This document shows, in pieces, positions 24,351-36,405 of a stretch of 64,000 bases of DNA; the first letter of the stretch is position 1; the number at the start of each line of letters is the position of its first letter. The notes under the pieces were generated by a model. It was not told the origin of the DNA. It did no database searches and worked only from the letters and a program-made list of their open reading frames with translations. The stretch comes from Cucumis sativus (taxonomy: Eukaryota > Streptophyta > Magnoliopsida > Cucurbitales > Cucurbitaceae), in the NCBI RefSeq assembly GCF_000004075.3, contig NC_026660.2:28027498-28091497 (forward strand), written 5' to 3'. The position numbers and the translations under genes are program-made.

Positions 24351-26794
24351 ATGTCACTCGGTGCTTCTCTGAATATTCCCGTCGCTAAACTCTTCTTCCT
24401 CTCGAATTCGCCGCCTTTTCTTCTCAATTCCAACAAGCTTTCTTTCAATTCTCTTCTCAGAACTCCAAAAGGAGTCTCTTCCGTTTCCTCTTCTTCCAAC
24501 TCTTCTTACTCTCTCCAACCAGATGAGTTAGAAGACTTCGTCATCGGCGATTGTGTTATTTTTGAAGATGACGTGTTCGACGACCCATATGTGTCGGATG
24601 ATTCGAGTGTGGATAATTCCATTCCGAGCACAGCGAAGTCTAAGCCCAAGAGCGCTGTTGTTGAGATTAACCCCGAAAATCTGGTGCCAGATGAGTGGAA
24701 AGAAGTGCAAGCGGAGATTAACATCACGAAGAAAGAGAGGCGGAAGATTGCTCAGGAAATGGAGTTTGGTTCTCGAGTTGAGAAGAAGAAGAAAGGGCTT
24801 GTTCCTTTGAGGAGTGTGAATTTGGAGGAATATTTATCGTATAAGGAGGCGAAGATGGCACAATTGAAGCCACTTGTTCTTGATAATCCGACTAGTTTTC
24901 CGGCCACGGAGGAAGTTAATGGGGCGGAGGATGCTATGAGCAGGTCGAGCGAGCGTGTGGCGCCAAAAAATCCCAAGTGGGCGGTTTATGGTAGGGGGCT
25001 GGAGGATGTTTCTGAGTTCTTTAATAGTGGACAATACCAGCCTGCTGATAGAAAATCTGAAGGTATATTCCATGTTCATGTTTTGATCATTCGAGTTGTC
25101 ATCATTTAGATTTTGTGTATGCTTGACTGACTCTGTGAATATTAGAAGGATTATCTTGTTAGTGTTTTTGTTGTTATCCATTTGTATTCTGTACTTCAGT
25201 ATCCTCTGTGAATTGCTCTGTTATGCTTCCATGGACAGGACCTCGCAAGTTATTTTCAAAAGAGGAAAAGGCTATGCTGAATAAAAGGGTGCCTGATCTT
25301 GCTTCTGCTCGTTCTGTAAGACTTTTTATGACCATTGTATTTTAAGGTTGTGCTGATTCTTTGATATACTTCAAATTTATCAGTATCCTTGATTTGGGTA
25401 TTGAAATTATATTTAGGATATGTGGTTGCCTCTACATACTCTTGTCGGGTCTGGAGAATTTTACCTTGTGGATGAACTACTAAAAAACAATGTTGATATC
25501 AATGGTGTGGATAAGGTAGGGAATACATCTATGTTAATATAACATCTAATCAATTTACAGTTATTATTTCATCATTCCTCAGTCATTTTGGTTTGTATTT
25601 GTTTCAGGTTGGTTTCACGGCTCTTCACAGAGCTATAGTTGCAAAAAAGCAAGCCATAACTAATTATCTTTTAAGAGAAAGTGCCAATCCTTTTGTTCGA
25701 GATAAGGTTAGCTGAAGTTTTAAACACACCCCTTAAAGTTGTTTCTCACTTACGTGGTTGACTAGCTTCACTTCAGAGAATGGTGTTGATCTTTGAGAAG
25801 GATAAACTTTCATTTTATATTCAGAATTTAAACCAATAATTGACGTTATGCATGAGTTGTTGCTGCTTATTTGAATTCCTATAGAGATGTAGTTGTACAT
25901 TGAAATTTCAGAAACTGAGTCTTCAAGCTACATATATTTTGATCCTTAAAAACAAAGAATATATGGCCTCCATGGCTTGTTTTTGTCACAGCTCATTACT
26001 GTCGTGTTTTTCTTTCACCTCATTCAAACATTTGATGTCAATAACACCTGTCTGAAGTCAATTTTAAGTTGCATTTTGTTTACTACTTTCTGAGTTGCAA
26101 ACATCCAAGTAGTGTTGATAAATGTTTGCTTGTAGGGTTTATTCTTTTGTTGTTTTTTGAAACCTTTTCAAATCTTCTCTTATCTAGAAATTTCTACAAA
26201 CTTTCTTAACAGGATGGCGCAACTTTGATGCATTACGCTGTCCAAACTGCTTCGAGTCAGGCGATTAAAACTCTTCTATTGTATAATGTTGATATAAACC
26301 TTCAGGATAAAGTAGGTTTATGCTTCTCTAGTTCTCTTTATAGATGATCGGCCTCTTACCATTCAAAAGTTTAATTAACACTATTCTTATTATACTCTTT
26401 TCAGGATGGGTGGACACCATTGCATCTCGCTGTTCAGGCTCGTCGGACAGATGTAGTTAGGCTTTTATTAATTAAAGGAGCTGATAAGACGCTAAAAAAT
26501 GCGGTAAATATCTTTAGTCAGGCTTATATATATATATCTTTCCGTTAACACAATATATTTTTGCTGATGATCTGTAGAAAGTAAAGCAGACATTATTTAC
26601 TTTTAAATCGTCTGAGTTTAGTTTGACTATATAGATATGTTTAAATGCTCTTTAACATATATTTCACTCCACTGCATTTCTAGGAAGGTTTGACCCCATT
26701 GGACATCTGCCTCTATTCTGGTCAAGACACAAAAACTTATGAACTAATAAAGCTGTTGAAACAGCTTCCAAGACCAAGTAAACTGCCTTCATGA
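24351..26794 (+). CDS. Plastid ankyrin-repeat protein of the EMB506/AKRP family
   Basis: In Arabidopsis this family (EMB506 and its partner AKRP) is plastid-located and needed for plastid differentiation and embryo development. Exons: 24351-25062, 25239-25315, 25417-25515, 25608-25706, 26213-26311, 26405-26503 and 26684-26794; 1296 bp, 431 aa. The first 45 or so residues ([20 protein letters not shown]...) form a Ser-rich transit peptide, followed by an acidic segment ([17 protein letters not shown]). A basic charged region with [13 protein letters not shown] comes next. The C-terminal half is ankyrin repeats with canonical [27 protein letters not shown] and GLTPLDICL cores. Exons 3-6 are each exactly 99 bp, one 33-residue repeat per exon. 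Length is nearer AKRP (about 435 aa) than EMB506 (about 315 aa), while repeat wording seems nearer EMB506, so I leave the paralogue open. Confidence 0.88.
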
Positions 26795-27468
26795 CAGAGA
26801 TGATGACTTGAACTAGCTTAGGCTCTGGAAGATCAATTATCGCCATGTTTCGTATGCCATAGTGGTCCAAGTTTTAAATCGAGTATGCTACTGGATTAAC
26901 GCCAGCTTCTTTGCTAGATAATTCTATCAGAGCAAATAGTACTGTGAAAGTGACATCATTGGAACCGGGCTAGAAACATGTCTCTACACGAGCGTTCCAG
27001 TCGGACTTGGAGCAAATGCATCTATGACAATATCTAATTAATGATTATGCATGCGAAGTCCCACGAGTATCTTATTCATTTTTCTTTTTATGTTGAAAGT
27101 TGTAATAACCCTTTCCCTTTGTTTTGTATCTGTTGTAATTAAACAAGATTTTGAAGTCATGTTTTATTGACTTAAGTTATGAACTTAATTGATGAACTCA
27201 AAGAGCATTAGCTTTCTTATTGATGACATCCCTTCACAAGCATGAGGAGATACAAAATATATTGAAGTAAGGAAAGTGCTTGAAAATTTCTCTGATTGTA
27301 ACTAGGTGGAGAATAATTCGTTTTTTTATATTGTAACTTTCATTACATGAACAATGAATACAGTTATTCTTTTCCTGTTGGTGAGGTATATTTACAGAAA
27401 TGCTGCCCAAGACTCTCAAGCCGGAGTGACTGCAGCAGCAGCAAGAATTACTGCAAAATCTGGTTCTC
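26795..27468. other. Convergent 3' ends of the ankyrin and AMT genes
   Basis: The ankyrin gene (rightward) and the ammonium transporter (leftward) end 674 bp apart. This stretch should hold both 3' UTRs. No further gene is visible. Confidence 0.6.
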
Positions 27469-29073
27469 CTAATCCCACCTGCATAACGAAGGAAACCTAG
27501 GCGTGTGTGGAAGACGAAATGAAGATGGCATCTTTTCACCGTCACCCCACAACGCGTAGGGTTCTTCTCCATGGGCTGCATCATCACCAATCTCCAGGTC
27601 CTCTTCGTTCATCCTTAAGTTAACAATATGGCTAATCAGGTAACATATAATGCTGGTAAATATGGCATTCCAGAGGGTAATAAACACTGCTCCTGCGAAC
27701 TGTATGCCGATTTGTTTGAGGCCGTCTTTGAGCTTTTTATCAGAGATGGCATACAGGAAGCCTGGTCCGTATAGGGAATCTGGATACATCATTCTCAGAA
27801 GGCTGGGTTTGGCAAAGAAGCCTGTGAGAAGTCCGCCCATGGAACCAGCCACCGCGTGCGTGTGGAAGACCCCCAGAGTATCATCAACACACTGAAGGAA
27901 TGCCAATCTCCTATGCAGCACCATCATGGTGTACCATGGAACCAAACCGGCAAGAACGCCCATCACCACAGCTGCAATAGTGTCCACGAGCCCTATTATT
28001 CATGTAAACCATAGACCATGGATTGATTTAGATTCTTCAGGTAAGGGAAAATTAGCAGTTATGTTTTTGTAGGATGGATGAAAGGACTAACCTGCCCCAG
28101 GAGTGATGCAAACAAGGCCAGTGATGATCCCTTGAACTGCACCAATCACAGAGCTTTTCTTGTATACTATGATGTCCATTGAAACCCAGATCAAGAGACT
28201 TGTTGCGGTGCAAACATGCGTGTTCAAAATGGCCAGCGATGTAATACGACCTGCTGCAAATGGAGCTCCTCCATTGAATCCAGTCCAACCCAGCCAAAGA
28301 AACCCTGCACCCCCAACCATGTGCAGTATGTTGTTTGGTGGGAAGTTCTGCCTGTCATGGGAGTGCCGTGGCCCAACCTGCAGGCATGGTCACCAGATCA
28401 GTAGCTATTGTTACTACCAAAGATATGGAGAAAGTAAAAACTTGTTTTGCAGGTTACTTACCCAGTAAGCAGCAGTGAATCCAGCAACCCCAGAAGAAAG
28501 ATGAATGACGTAGCCGCCGGCGTAGTCAATGAGGTACTTTTGAATAAATCCATCTCCCCATATACAAAATGCCCCCACAGTATAACAAAGAGTAAGCCAC
28601 ATTGGAACAAAAAGCATCCATGCACCAAAATTCATCCTTCCCAGCAAGGACCCGGCAAGCAACACAACAGTAATGGCAGCGAAAGCAAACTGGAAAAACA
28701 CGTAGTCAGCCATCGGAAAACAGCCTTGTGTAGACTTTGAAAGAAGGTAGGATTCAGACAGAGCTAGGCCGGGCTTACCAACGATCCCGAACAATCGTTT
28801 GCCGAATGCCATACGATGTGCCCACAAAACCCAACAGACAAGCACTGCTGCAAAGCCATAGAGGGCCATGAAGGCAGAGTTGACAGCCCATTTTTTCTTC
28901 ACCATGCTGCCATAGAGAATGACCAGCCCGGGAACGGTTTGTAGACCGACCATGGTGGCTGCTGTGAGCTGCCATGCATTGTCAGCCTTGTTATTCCAAA
29001 AGGGAGATGTTTGTTCTGGATCAACGAAACCTGGCTGCAGCAAGCTGAAGTCTTGAATTGGACAGGAACTCAT
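27469..29073 (-). CDS. AMT2: Ammonium transporter, AMT2 (MEP-like) subfamily
   Basis: An integral membrane NH4+/NH3 transporter. Three exons in transcription order: 29073-28462, 28377-28092 and 27992-27469; 1422 bp, 473 aa, close to Arabidopsis AMT2;1 (475 aa). Eleven membrane spans are expected. Near the N-terminus is [18 protein letters not shown], and the AMT2-type [20 protein letters not shown] follows. The [17 protein letters not shown] signature holds the conserved pore-region Asp and the first twin histidine, and [10 protein letters not shown] holds the second. The tail contains [19 protein letters not shown], typical of AMT2 and lacking the regulatory Thr segment of AMT1 proteins. The last 20 or so residues ([18 protein letters not shown]) extend past that motif. 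Rice-type AMT3 proteins belong to the same clade, so the exact subgroup is uncertain. Confidence 0.94.
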
Positions 29074-31500
29074 ATGGTAGTAGGAATTCGATTATTAGAT
29101 GGTAATACGAAAAGCTCTATTTTCCTTTGAAACCATGGTGGGAATGGAACATAAATATGATTCAGTTTTTGGCAGTTGGCTTTGGATATCCCATTGATAT
29201 AATCTCCCTATTTTTGCTTCCCTTGTCCTGCTATTCCTAACATGTCCCACATTCATCAAAGAAATATGCAACTTTTCCTTAATAATATAACTTTATTTAG
29301 GTGTCTTCCATATTAATAAAATATTGAACTTTAATGTTTTGATGAACCAAGTTAAGTTTGGCTGAGAAAAATACATGTACATTATCCTTTAAAGCAGGAT
29401 TAAATTTTAACCTACAATTTATTTATTAGTAAAAAAGAAAAAACAATTCATATTTGATCAAAATTAAATTTTATGAAACTTACAAAGATGTAATAGGATA
29501 GGATGGTGGAATAATGTCTAAACGTGCTGTCAAAATGGTCAAACTCTCTCATTTTAATCACATTTTTTAAAAAGAAAAGGTTAGAATTATATTTGATTCT
29601 TAGAACCTATAAAAACAATAAGATACTTTCACCCCAATCCATTTCTTTTCAACAAAGACTATTTGTACGTGTCAACCTTATCGATGAACAAAATTCAATT
29701 GGTTAAAAAGATTGAATATGAATTTAATTGATTAATAAAACATTTTTTATTCCTAAGTTTTGATCTAGTTCACAGATGATTTTTTAAGTTTCAAAATGTT
29801 ACCATTTAATTGTCTACGCGTTAAAATACTTAAACATTTAGATTTTTACACTCCACCATAAGAATGATAACATTATAAAATTTAACCACGGTTCCAAAGA
29901 TAAAAAATGTATCATAGTAAATTTCAAAAGAATTTTCTTTCTTTCTTTTTGATATATATATATATAATAAGAGTATGTTAGGCGTTGTGATCATTGGAGG
30001 TAACGTTAGAAGCCATATGAGACCATAATTTGATTGGCCTTGCTTTGTTTTCTTCGTACTATTTTATTAATCCTTTCATATTCTAATCTTTTTTTTTTGC
30101 TAACCTTTACTTTTCTTCCTATTTTAAAATTCTAAAATCCTTCCAATGTGTTATTTATTACAACATATAATATTTTAAATTGTTTGAATAGAATCTTCAT
30201 TCGTCTCTCAAGACAAATCAAACTAATATTATATTGAATCCAAATTAAATTAATAATAATAAAAAAGAAGCATTTGGACATAAAAATGATTTACATATAA
30301 ATTAAAGTAATAATAGAATTCTTAAACTTTGTTCTTCAATATGGTATTTTAAAAAAATTAATAATAGAAAACAAAAAAAAAAAGAAGTAAAATTCACAAA
30401 CTATTTATATTTCATAAGAAAAAATGGGTACGATTTTTATATTAAACATAAATTTTATTATCTTAAATCATTATTCTATATTAATAAATATATAACCTTT
30501 ACATTTTTTAATTATAACAACAAATTTCTTATATTGTCATTGTTTTCAAGAATAATTAGATAATTTAACAAAGGTACAAACTTAAATATACTCAAAAGAG
30601 GAATCCAGCTAAGGAATGAACATGTGTAGAATAATATCTTCTAAAAAATACTCTAAATATACCAATGTTGTCAATTCATTTATTCATCGTCTATCGAATA
30701 TTTACAAAAAAAAAATTATGCTCTCTCTTAAAAATGGGAAACATTAGCCTTACAACTCTTGGAGAGTCATTGGAGCCTAAGAAGATGTAGTTGGTACCTT
30801 TGAAATTGTTTCTTATAGAAGAACACAATAATAAAAATATTTTGCAAAGTGTAATTATTTAATTCTCTTTGAAAGCTCCATATTTATTTTTCTCATTGTC
30901 ATATTGTTAATGTACACATTTAAGGTGGCCTTGTAATTGTCATGACGTCACTAAGTCATTTGTAAATTACACGTCATTATATCTCAATTTGAAGATCTTG
31001 TACACGTGTCATTACACATTTAATCATGCTTTTCATCTCTTTCAATCTAAACTATTAAAAATCCTAGTCAAACTTTTTTAAAATTATTTTTTAGTTTTCA
31101 AAAACTACTTTGGATTTTGAAAGTACTTATGAAAACACTTCCAATTTTTACTGAATGAAGGATATAAGGTAAATATGTCTATACTCTCTGACTTTTTTAC
31201 TAAGAAATATATTAAGCCATAACATGAAAATTTTCAAATACTCACGAAAATAAAAATTTACATTTATTGAGATTTACACGATCGGTCGATGAAAAGACCT
31301 TTGAACATTATGATAGTTTCTATACCAAAGAAGAAAAAAACTGAGACCATGGAAAGATTTTCTCTAAGTACAATTCTTTTTTATCACTAATTGAAGTTTG
31401 TTTTGAGCATTTGAGGGAGGTTTTATTGAATGGTTGTGAAAGAGATTATTGGTGTCGGTAACTGTACACTTGAAAGCATATGAAGCTTGGAAGTAATGAT
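29074..31500. other. Spacer upstream of AMT2 and downstream of SEN1
   Basis: The first kilobase should contain the AMT2 promoter (transcribed leftward). The rest is AT-rich with TA microsatellite tracts near 29951-29968. ACACGTGT (an ABRE/G-box form) sits at about 31013. No open frame with family resemblance was found. Confidence 0.55.
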
Positions 31501-32691
31501 TTAGAATTCCATAGGCAGTCCATTGCGAGACCAAGCTTCATATCCACCTGCTATGTCCGTTACATAGTTGTATCCCTATACCAAAATCACTTTTTGTTCT
31601 CAGTAAATTCATTCATGATTCTACAAAAATCACTTTGTAAAGTGGAATTAAATTATTAGAGAGAGATAAAAAAGCAGAAGACTTACGGAAGCAAGAAGAT
31701 CGGCAGCAGCCATAAGAGACCGCTTTCCACTTAGGCATCCCTAATCCGATTGATCAAACCCATCAGATTCATATTCAAATTCAAAACCATACATTGCTAT
31801 AAAACCATTGTATACTTACAACAATAATTTCATCATCTTTTCTAAAATAAATCGCCACTTCCGCTAAGAAATGTGGATTCCTTGTCATTCCTATAACAAA
31901 TTTAATTACTTAATAAAAAATTAACCAAATAAATTATGATCTTAATTATTTGTTTTCAAAATTCAAACATTTTATAATTTACCTGAACCTACTCTGTACA
32001 TGTACGGTATGTTAATGGCGCCCGGGGCATGGCCAACGCTGTACTCTTCCGGGGTTCTAACGTCTAAGTATCGCTGCCCGGCTTGAAGAAGCTCCAGAGC
32101 TACACGAACTGGCACCGACGTCGGAACTGCTGTCGCTTCTAGCTCTTCTCTTAGAACAGCATTCCGACTACAATAGGGGTTGCATGCAGTAAAGATTAGA
32201 TTAGATTACTTGATAAAATCTTACACTTTAATTAATAATAATATTTTGGGACGATATTTAATTTGATTATTTACCTGGTGCTCCAATGTTTATAGCTGAT
32301 GGCAGAGTCTCTGCGGCGGCGCTGCAGAGAACCGGTGATCATCGGCAACAACCTCCCTCTGACAACAAAAACAGCTTTACCTTATTAATTAAATTGCCAA
32401 TAGATTAGAAAAGGGATTACATTACAACCACATATTTTAAAACTTTTTTTTATATGCTTAATTAGAGTAAAAAACAAACAGATGGGTTCATCTTGAGATA
32501 CGAGCATCCAGTGATATTAAAAAACTAAACCCAATAAAACAAAAAGCTGCAGAAGTGGAAGAACAACAACTCAACTTAAAAGGAAATGAAGTTGGAGAGA
32601 TATACCTTGAAGTGAGATTATTGGTGTTGGGAAGGAGGAGATGAGAAGTGGAAGAAGCAATGGAAGAGGATGAAGAAGTGAGAGACGACAT
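31501..32691 (-). CDS. SEN1: Plastid single-domain rhodanese, SEN1/STR15 type
   Basis: A rhodanese-fold sulfurtransferase, in Arabidopsis dark- and senescence-inducible (SEN1/DIN1, STR15). Six exons in transcription order: 32691-32606, 32358-32275, 32167-31983, 31890-31820, 31740-31687 and 31575-31501; 555 bp, 184 aa. The start MSSLTSSSSSIASSTSHLLL is a Ser-rich chloroplast transit peptide. The rhodanese domain covers about residues 75-180, with the CH2A-like stretch YLDVRTPEEYSVGHAPGAIN, the active-site Cys in VGCLSGKRS, and the end GGYEAWSRNGLPMEF. The frame extends upstream only through a non-ATG codon, so the ATG at 32691 is chosen. The next gene to the right, LTO1, also neighbours SEN1 in Arabidopsis (At4g35760/At4g35770 from memory), which supports this name over other STR members. 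Confidence 0.88.
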
Positions 32692-33223
32692 GGCCAAACA
32701 AAAGAAATGAAGAATTAAGTGAAGAAAGTTGTGGCTTTGAGAGAAAGAAGAAGAAGGGGGAAGGAGATATATAGTAACAACAATAATGGAGTAGTCTGAG
32801 GGATAGATATGGAGTATGAGAGATGATGAGTGTGAATGAATGATTAGGGGAGTGATGGGAATGCCACGCCATTTATGGAGAGGTGAGGCCTGAGGGGATT
32901 AAATTTTTGAGTGGATAAGTTTAAAGAGAGTACACATTAAAGAGAGTAGTCAGCCATGACCAATCAAGCTCTGTTTCAATCCCTAACTTCTCAGTCCTCC
33001 TTCTCATCACAATAATCTACCTACCATTCAATAGCTACACCAAAATTACCTTTTCTTTTCATTTAAATTCAGTGCACATTATTAGAGGAAGGGTACATTT
33101 TCATGGGGTTATTAATATTGGTCAATATTGGGGTATAGAAAGAGAGGGAGATTGGTCAATTTAGAGAAATAGTGGATTAGTTTTTTGCACACAAATCAAG
33201 ACCTCCAGTGGCTCCTATTATCC

Positions 33224-33252
33224 ACACGTGGTTGGCGCACCCCTTCCCACAC
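33224..33252. promoter_or_regulatory. G-box/ABRE (ACACGTGG) upstream of SEN1
   Basis: CACACGTGG at 33223-33231 is followed by a second ACGT core in CCACACGTCC near 33247. The pair lies about 535 bp upstream of the SEN1 start codon. Paired ACGT elements are bound by bZIP/bHLH factors such as ABFs and PIFs, which suits a dark/senescence-induced gene. The link is inferred from position and family biology. Confidence 0.4.
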
Positions 33253-35388
33253 GTCCTCCCTTTGGATATTTCTCTCAACTCCCTATTTATTTATACTCCT
33301 TTTTATTATTATTTCATTATATAATATGGCCAATATTTTTTTATATAGAATTTTCAATTTTTCAAATAATAATATATATAATTTTAAAAAATTTCCCACT
33401 GATTTTTTTATTTGAAAATTGATTTAATTTTATACTTCACGACATTATTTGTCAACACCTCACCCATATGGTCCTTATCCTGATTTTATTTTCAGTTGAT
33501 GGACAATGAAGTTTTGAATCTTTATAATAAATTTCTTTTATCTATTTAAAATGATTAATTTTATCATTAAAATATATATATATTATGAATAAAAAGTTTC
33601 AATAATAGAAATTGTCATTTTTTATTTTGAAGGTGACAATTTTTTAATATTGAAATTGTATCTTTAAAATTTTAATTTAAAAAGTTGAGCTAAATGGTCA
33701 AATTGGGTTAAATTGGAGTTTTAAACATGTAAATTATAACATTTGTATATGATGAAAAAAAAAGGTTTGAAATAAATATTTGATTAATTAGATAATTAGA
33801 AGGCCACTTGGATGTTACAAAGAGACGTAACCTAAGATATTTCCAACAAAGTTTGGTGGATGAAATATTTAATAAGATATATGGAGCTCATATTTCCTTC
33901 TTTTTATTATTTATATTTTCCCCTTTCTCTAATCATAAATTATAAAGTGATGAAGCTGGAGAATGGTATTTTAATTTGAAGAATGTGATTATTTACATAT
34001 TAATTAACTATATTAATCTGATTAAATTTCAATTAATAACCATTAATACAACTTTATTAAAGGTTGCCAAACATGAATCACAATTTACACATACTCAAAT
34101 TTGTATACCGATTTACTAAAAGCATTTTTATAAGGTAGTTTTCTCATAAATATATAATAAATCACAAGTTAATAAGAAAAACTCCATCACACAATTTTTT
34201 TAGAAAAACAATTTATAATACTTTTTTTTTACATATTACAAATACGACAAATATGATAAGTAATTAGATATATCATAAATCTATCAAATATCTTTTTCTT
34301 ATTTTTACAAACAATCACAATAATGGAGGGAGCGATAATATATAGGTTTAGTTTTAATTTTTCTTTAAAAAAAAAGTTTGTTTAGAGTAAAAAAGGTTGG
34401 GCCCAAGAAAATAATTGATTAAACTTTATTATGAAGACCTAATTCATTAATTTGGTATAGATGATCTATTTTAATTTTGCTATTAATTGAAGTGTGGATA
34501 AAATAATTTATGGTTCTTAAATTAATATATAAAAGAACTAATAAACCGTTAAAATGTTAAATATCAATCAAAGCCGATTACACCTTACATTAATGTGATT
34601 AAATCACAATCAATATATAATAAATACATTTAATAACACTAACTTCTAAATGTTATTTGAGTTTTTTTTTGGTGGGTATAACTATGTGAAGTATATATAT
34701 ATATAGAAAATGTTAAAATGTAGAATATTCGAAAATATTTCCATTTTATACAAAAAAAAAAAAAAAAAATTTAGTTTTTTTTAGTTTTCCTTTGATTGGA
34801 AAAACTCTATTTATTTATTTAATATTATGATTTTTTTTGTATTTCTTAAAAAAAATAACAATTATGTTTGAAAATTATTTTTTATTTGTCGATTTTTTAA
34901 CTCCTATTTAATATAACGGTTTTTAATTTGAATTCAAGTTTAAAAATATCATATGGATACAAATATAAGAGGAAATAATTATTATGTGTTAATACCTCTT
35001 AAAAATTTATTTTAAAACAAGACTATTAGACCACGCCCCAAACATACAAAGTTATTATATGTTATACATACAAAGTGAATAACTCATAATTAAAGATTTG
35101 AAGAATAAAAGACTCGTGCTTTTTCAAGATTGTTCGAACTATCGGGTGTACCATCTCACACACATCTTTGTTGCATCGAACATGAGAGAAGGAAACTTCA
35201 GACAAGCAACGACTTCACGATTCAACACAGTTTAACAACCTCCAAACAATCCAACTCTACTACCAAATTTGAAAGATTAAATGCTGAAATGTTTTCAAAA
35301 TTGCAATTTATGGCCATAGTTATAAGAATCTTCATCTCATATAGCAACAAAGAACAAACTCCAAACTACCAAGGCTACCAAAACCCAA

Positions 35389-35780
35389 ATGATCTCTAAG
35401 AACCCATCCCATGCATGCCAGAAGTTAATGGACTTGGTGACACAACTTCAAGAAGCATCCATGTTTAAGACATCACAGGAGGAGGCCACTAGCTCAAAGC
35501 CTGAGAAGGCAAAAAGGTTGCTACAATTTATTTTCATTTTGCTGCTTTTTGTCCAACTTAAACTAACATATATATGTATTTGTTCACTAGATCACTAATA
35601 ACTTATATACCCATCAACTACAACTTAAACACCATTTTATTTATAGCCTGATCTCAAATCTGTTAAGCAATGGTTACTACCCTTTCCATAGCTCCAAGAG
35701 AGAATTAAACTCGATGAAGAAGCCAAAACCTACGGTCTTGGTAGTTCCATAAACAACCTACTACTCACTACAAAGATCAC
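35389..35780 (+). pseudogene. Coding-like remnant of unknown gene
   Basis: Two coding-like pieces lie in order. At 35389-35517 a frame reads KNPSHACQKLMDLVTQLQEA and continues with a Lys/Glu-rich stretch to a donor-like AAAAAG/GTTGCT. At 35647-35780, after the acceptor-like TTTATAG, a frame reads PDLKSVKQWLLPFP, meets a stop, then reads LQERIKLDEEAKTYGLG. The phases of the two pieces do not join. The wording looks like real protein, but I cannot name the family. A decayed gene copy or a captured gene fragment are both possible. Confidence 0.25.
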
Positions 35781-35935
35781 TAACACATCTCAACAAATAT
35801 TCTTTATTATTCTAAGAAAACACCTATAGTTTAATACACTCAAAGCATTATACTTCATTGAATTCTTCTAATCAAAAGAAGAAAAAAAAGGCTCAAACGA
35901 CACACAGTATACTCATCGAGAAAGAGGCCATACAT

Positions 35936-35992
35936 TTGGGCCATGACAACGTAAGTAGCCCAATTATTATTGGGCCTCAAGGCCCAATGGGC
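35936..35992 (+). promoter_or_regulatory. Site-II-type element cluster upstream of LTO1
   Basis: TTGGGCCAT, AGCCCAATTATTATTGGGCC, AAGGCCCAATGGGCTT occur within 60 bp, some 410-470 bp upstream of the LTO1 start codon. Clusters of TGGGCC/Y are typical of promoters of plastid and mitochondrial biogenesis genes. LTO1 is such a gene, so this is a reasonable core regulatory region. Confidence 0.5.
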
Positions 35993-36405
35993 TTCCATTT
36001 CTCACAGCCCTAACAAGAATGAATAGAAAAATAAAATGTTTCATTTTTCTTTTGCAAATATAGTATATAGAAAAGCATAGAGAAGTTTTTATAAATGGTA
36101 AAAGTTTAAACTATTTATGAAATCTAAGAAAAATAAAATAGTTGAAACATTTTTTATGAGATGAATTTGAAGATTTATCAATCAATCAAAAAGAAGGGTA
36201 GGAGTGATGGTGTATGTATCTCTTTATTTAAACTTAATTTAGTATTGTTGTTGGTGGGAAGTTTAGATTATTTTATCCATTCTTAAGTCATAAGAATTCT
36301 TATTTCTTTCTTTAGTTTTTGTCTATTCTTCAAATTTCTCTTCTGCTTATTCGTCGTCTCCGATTCTCTTCCATTTTCCGGTTCCTTACCAATCGGGAAC
36401 AGGAA

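Larger units (their letters stand above)
32692..36405. other. Divergent spacer between SEN1 and LTO1
   Basis: A 3.7 kb region holding both promoters. Near SEN1 is a perfect G-box (33225-33230). Close to LTO1 is a cluster of TGGGCC/GGCCCA elements (35936-35992). Between them are AT-rich sequence, an 8-bp perfect inverted repeat around 33610-33645 (AATTGTCA/TGACAATT) and a coding-like remnant at 35389-35780. Confidence 0.55.

Noticed and set aside
36319-36405. Longer N-terminus for LTO1
   Set aside because: The upstream in-frame codons include no ATG; MASLATLF is a normal transit-peptide start.
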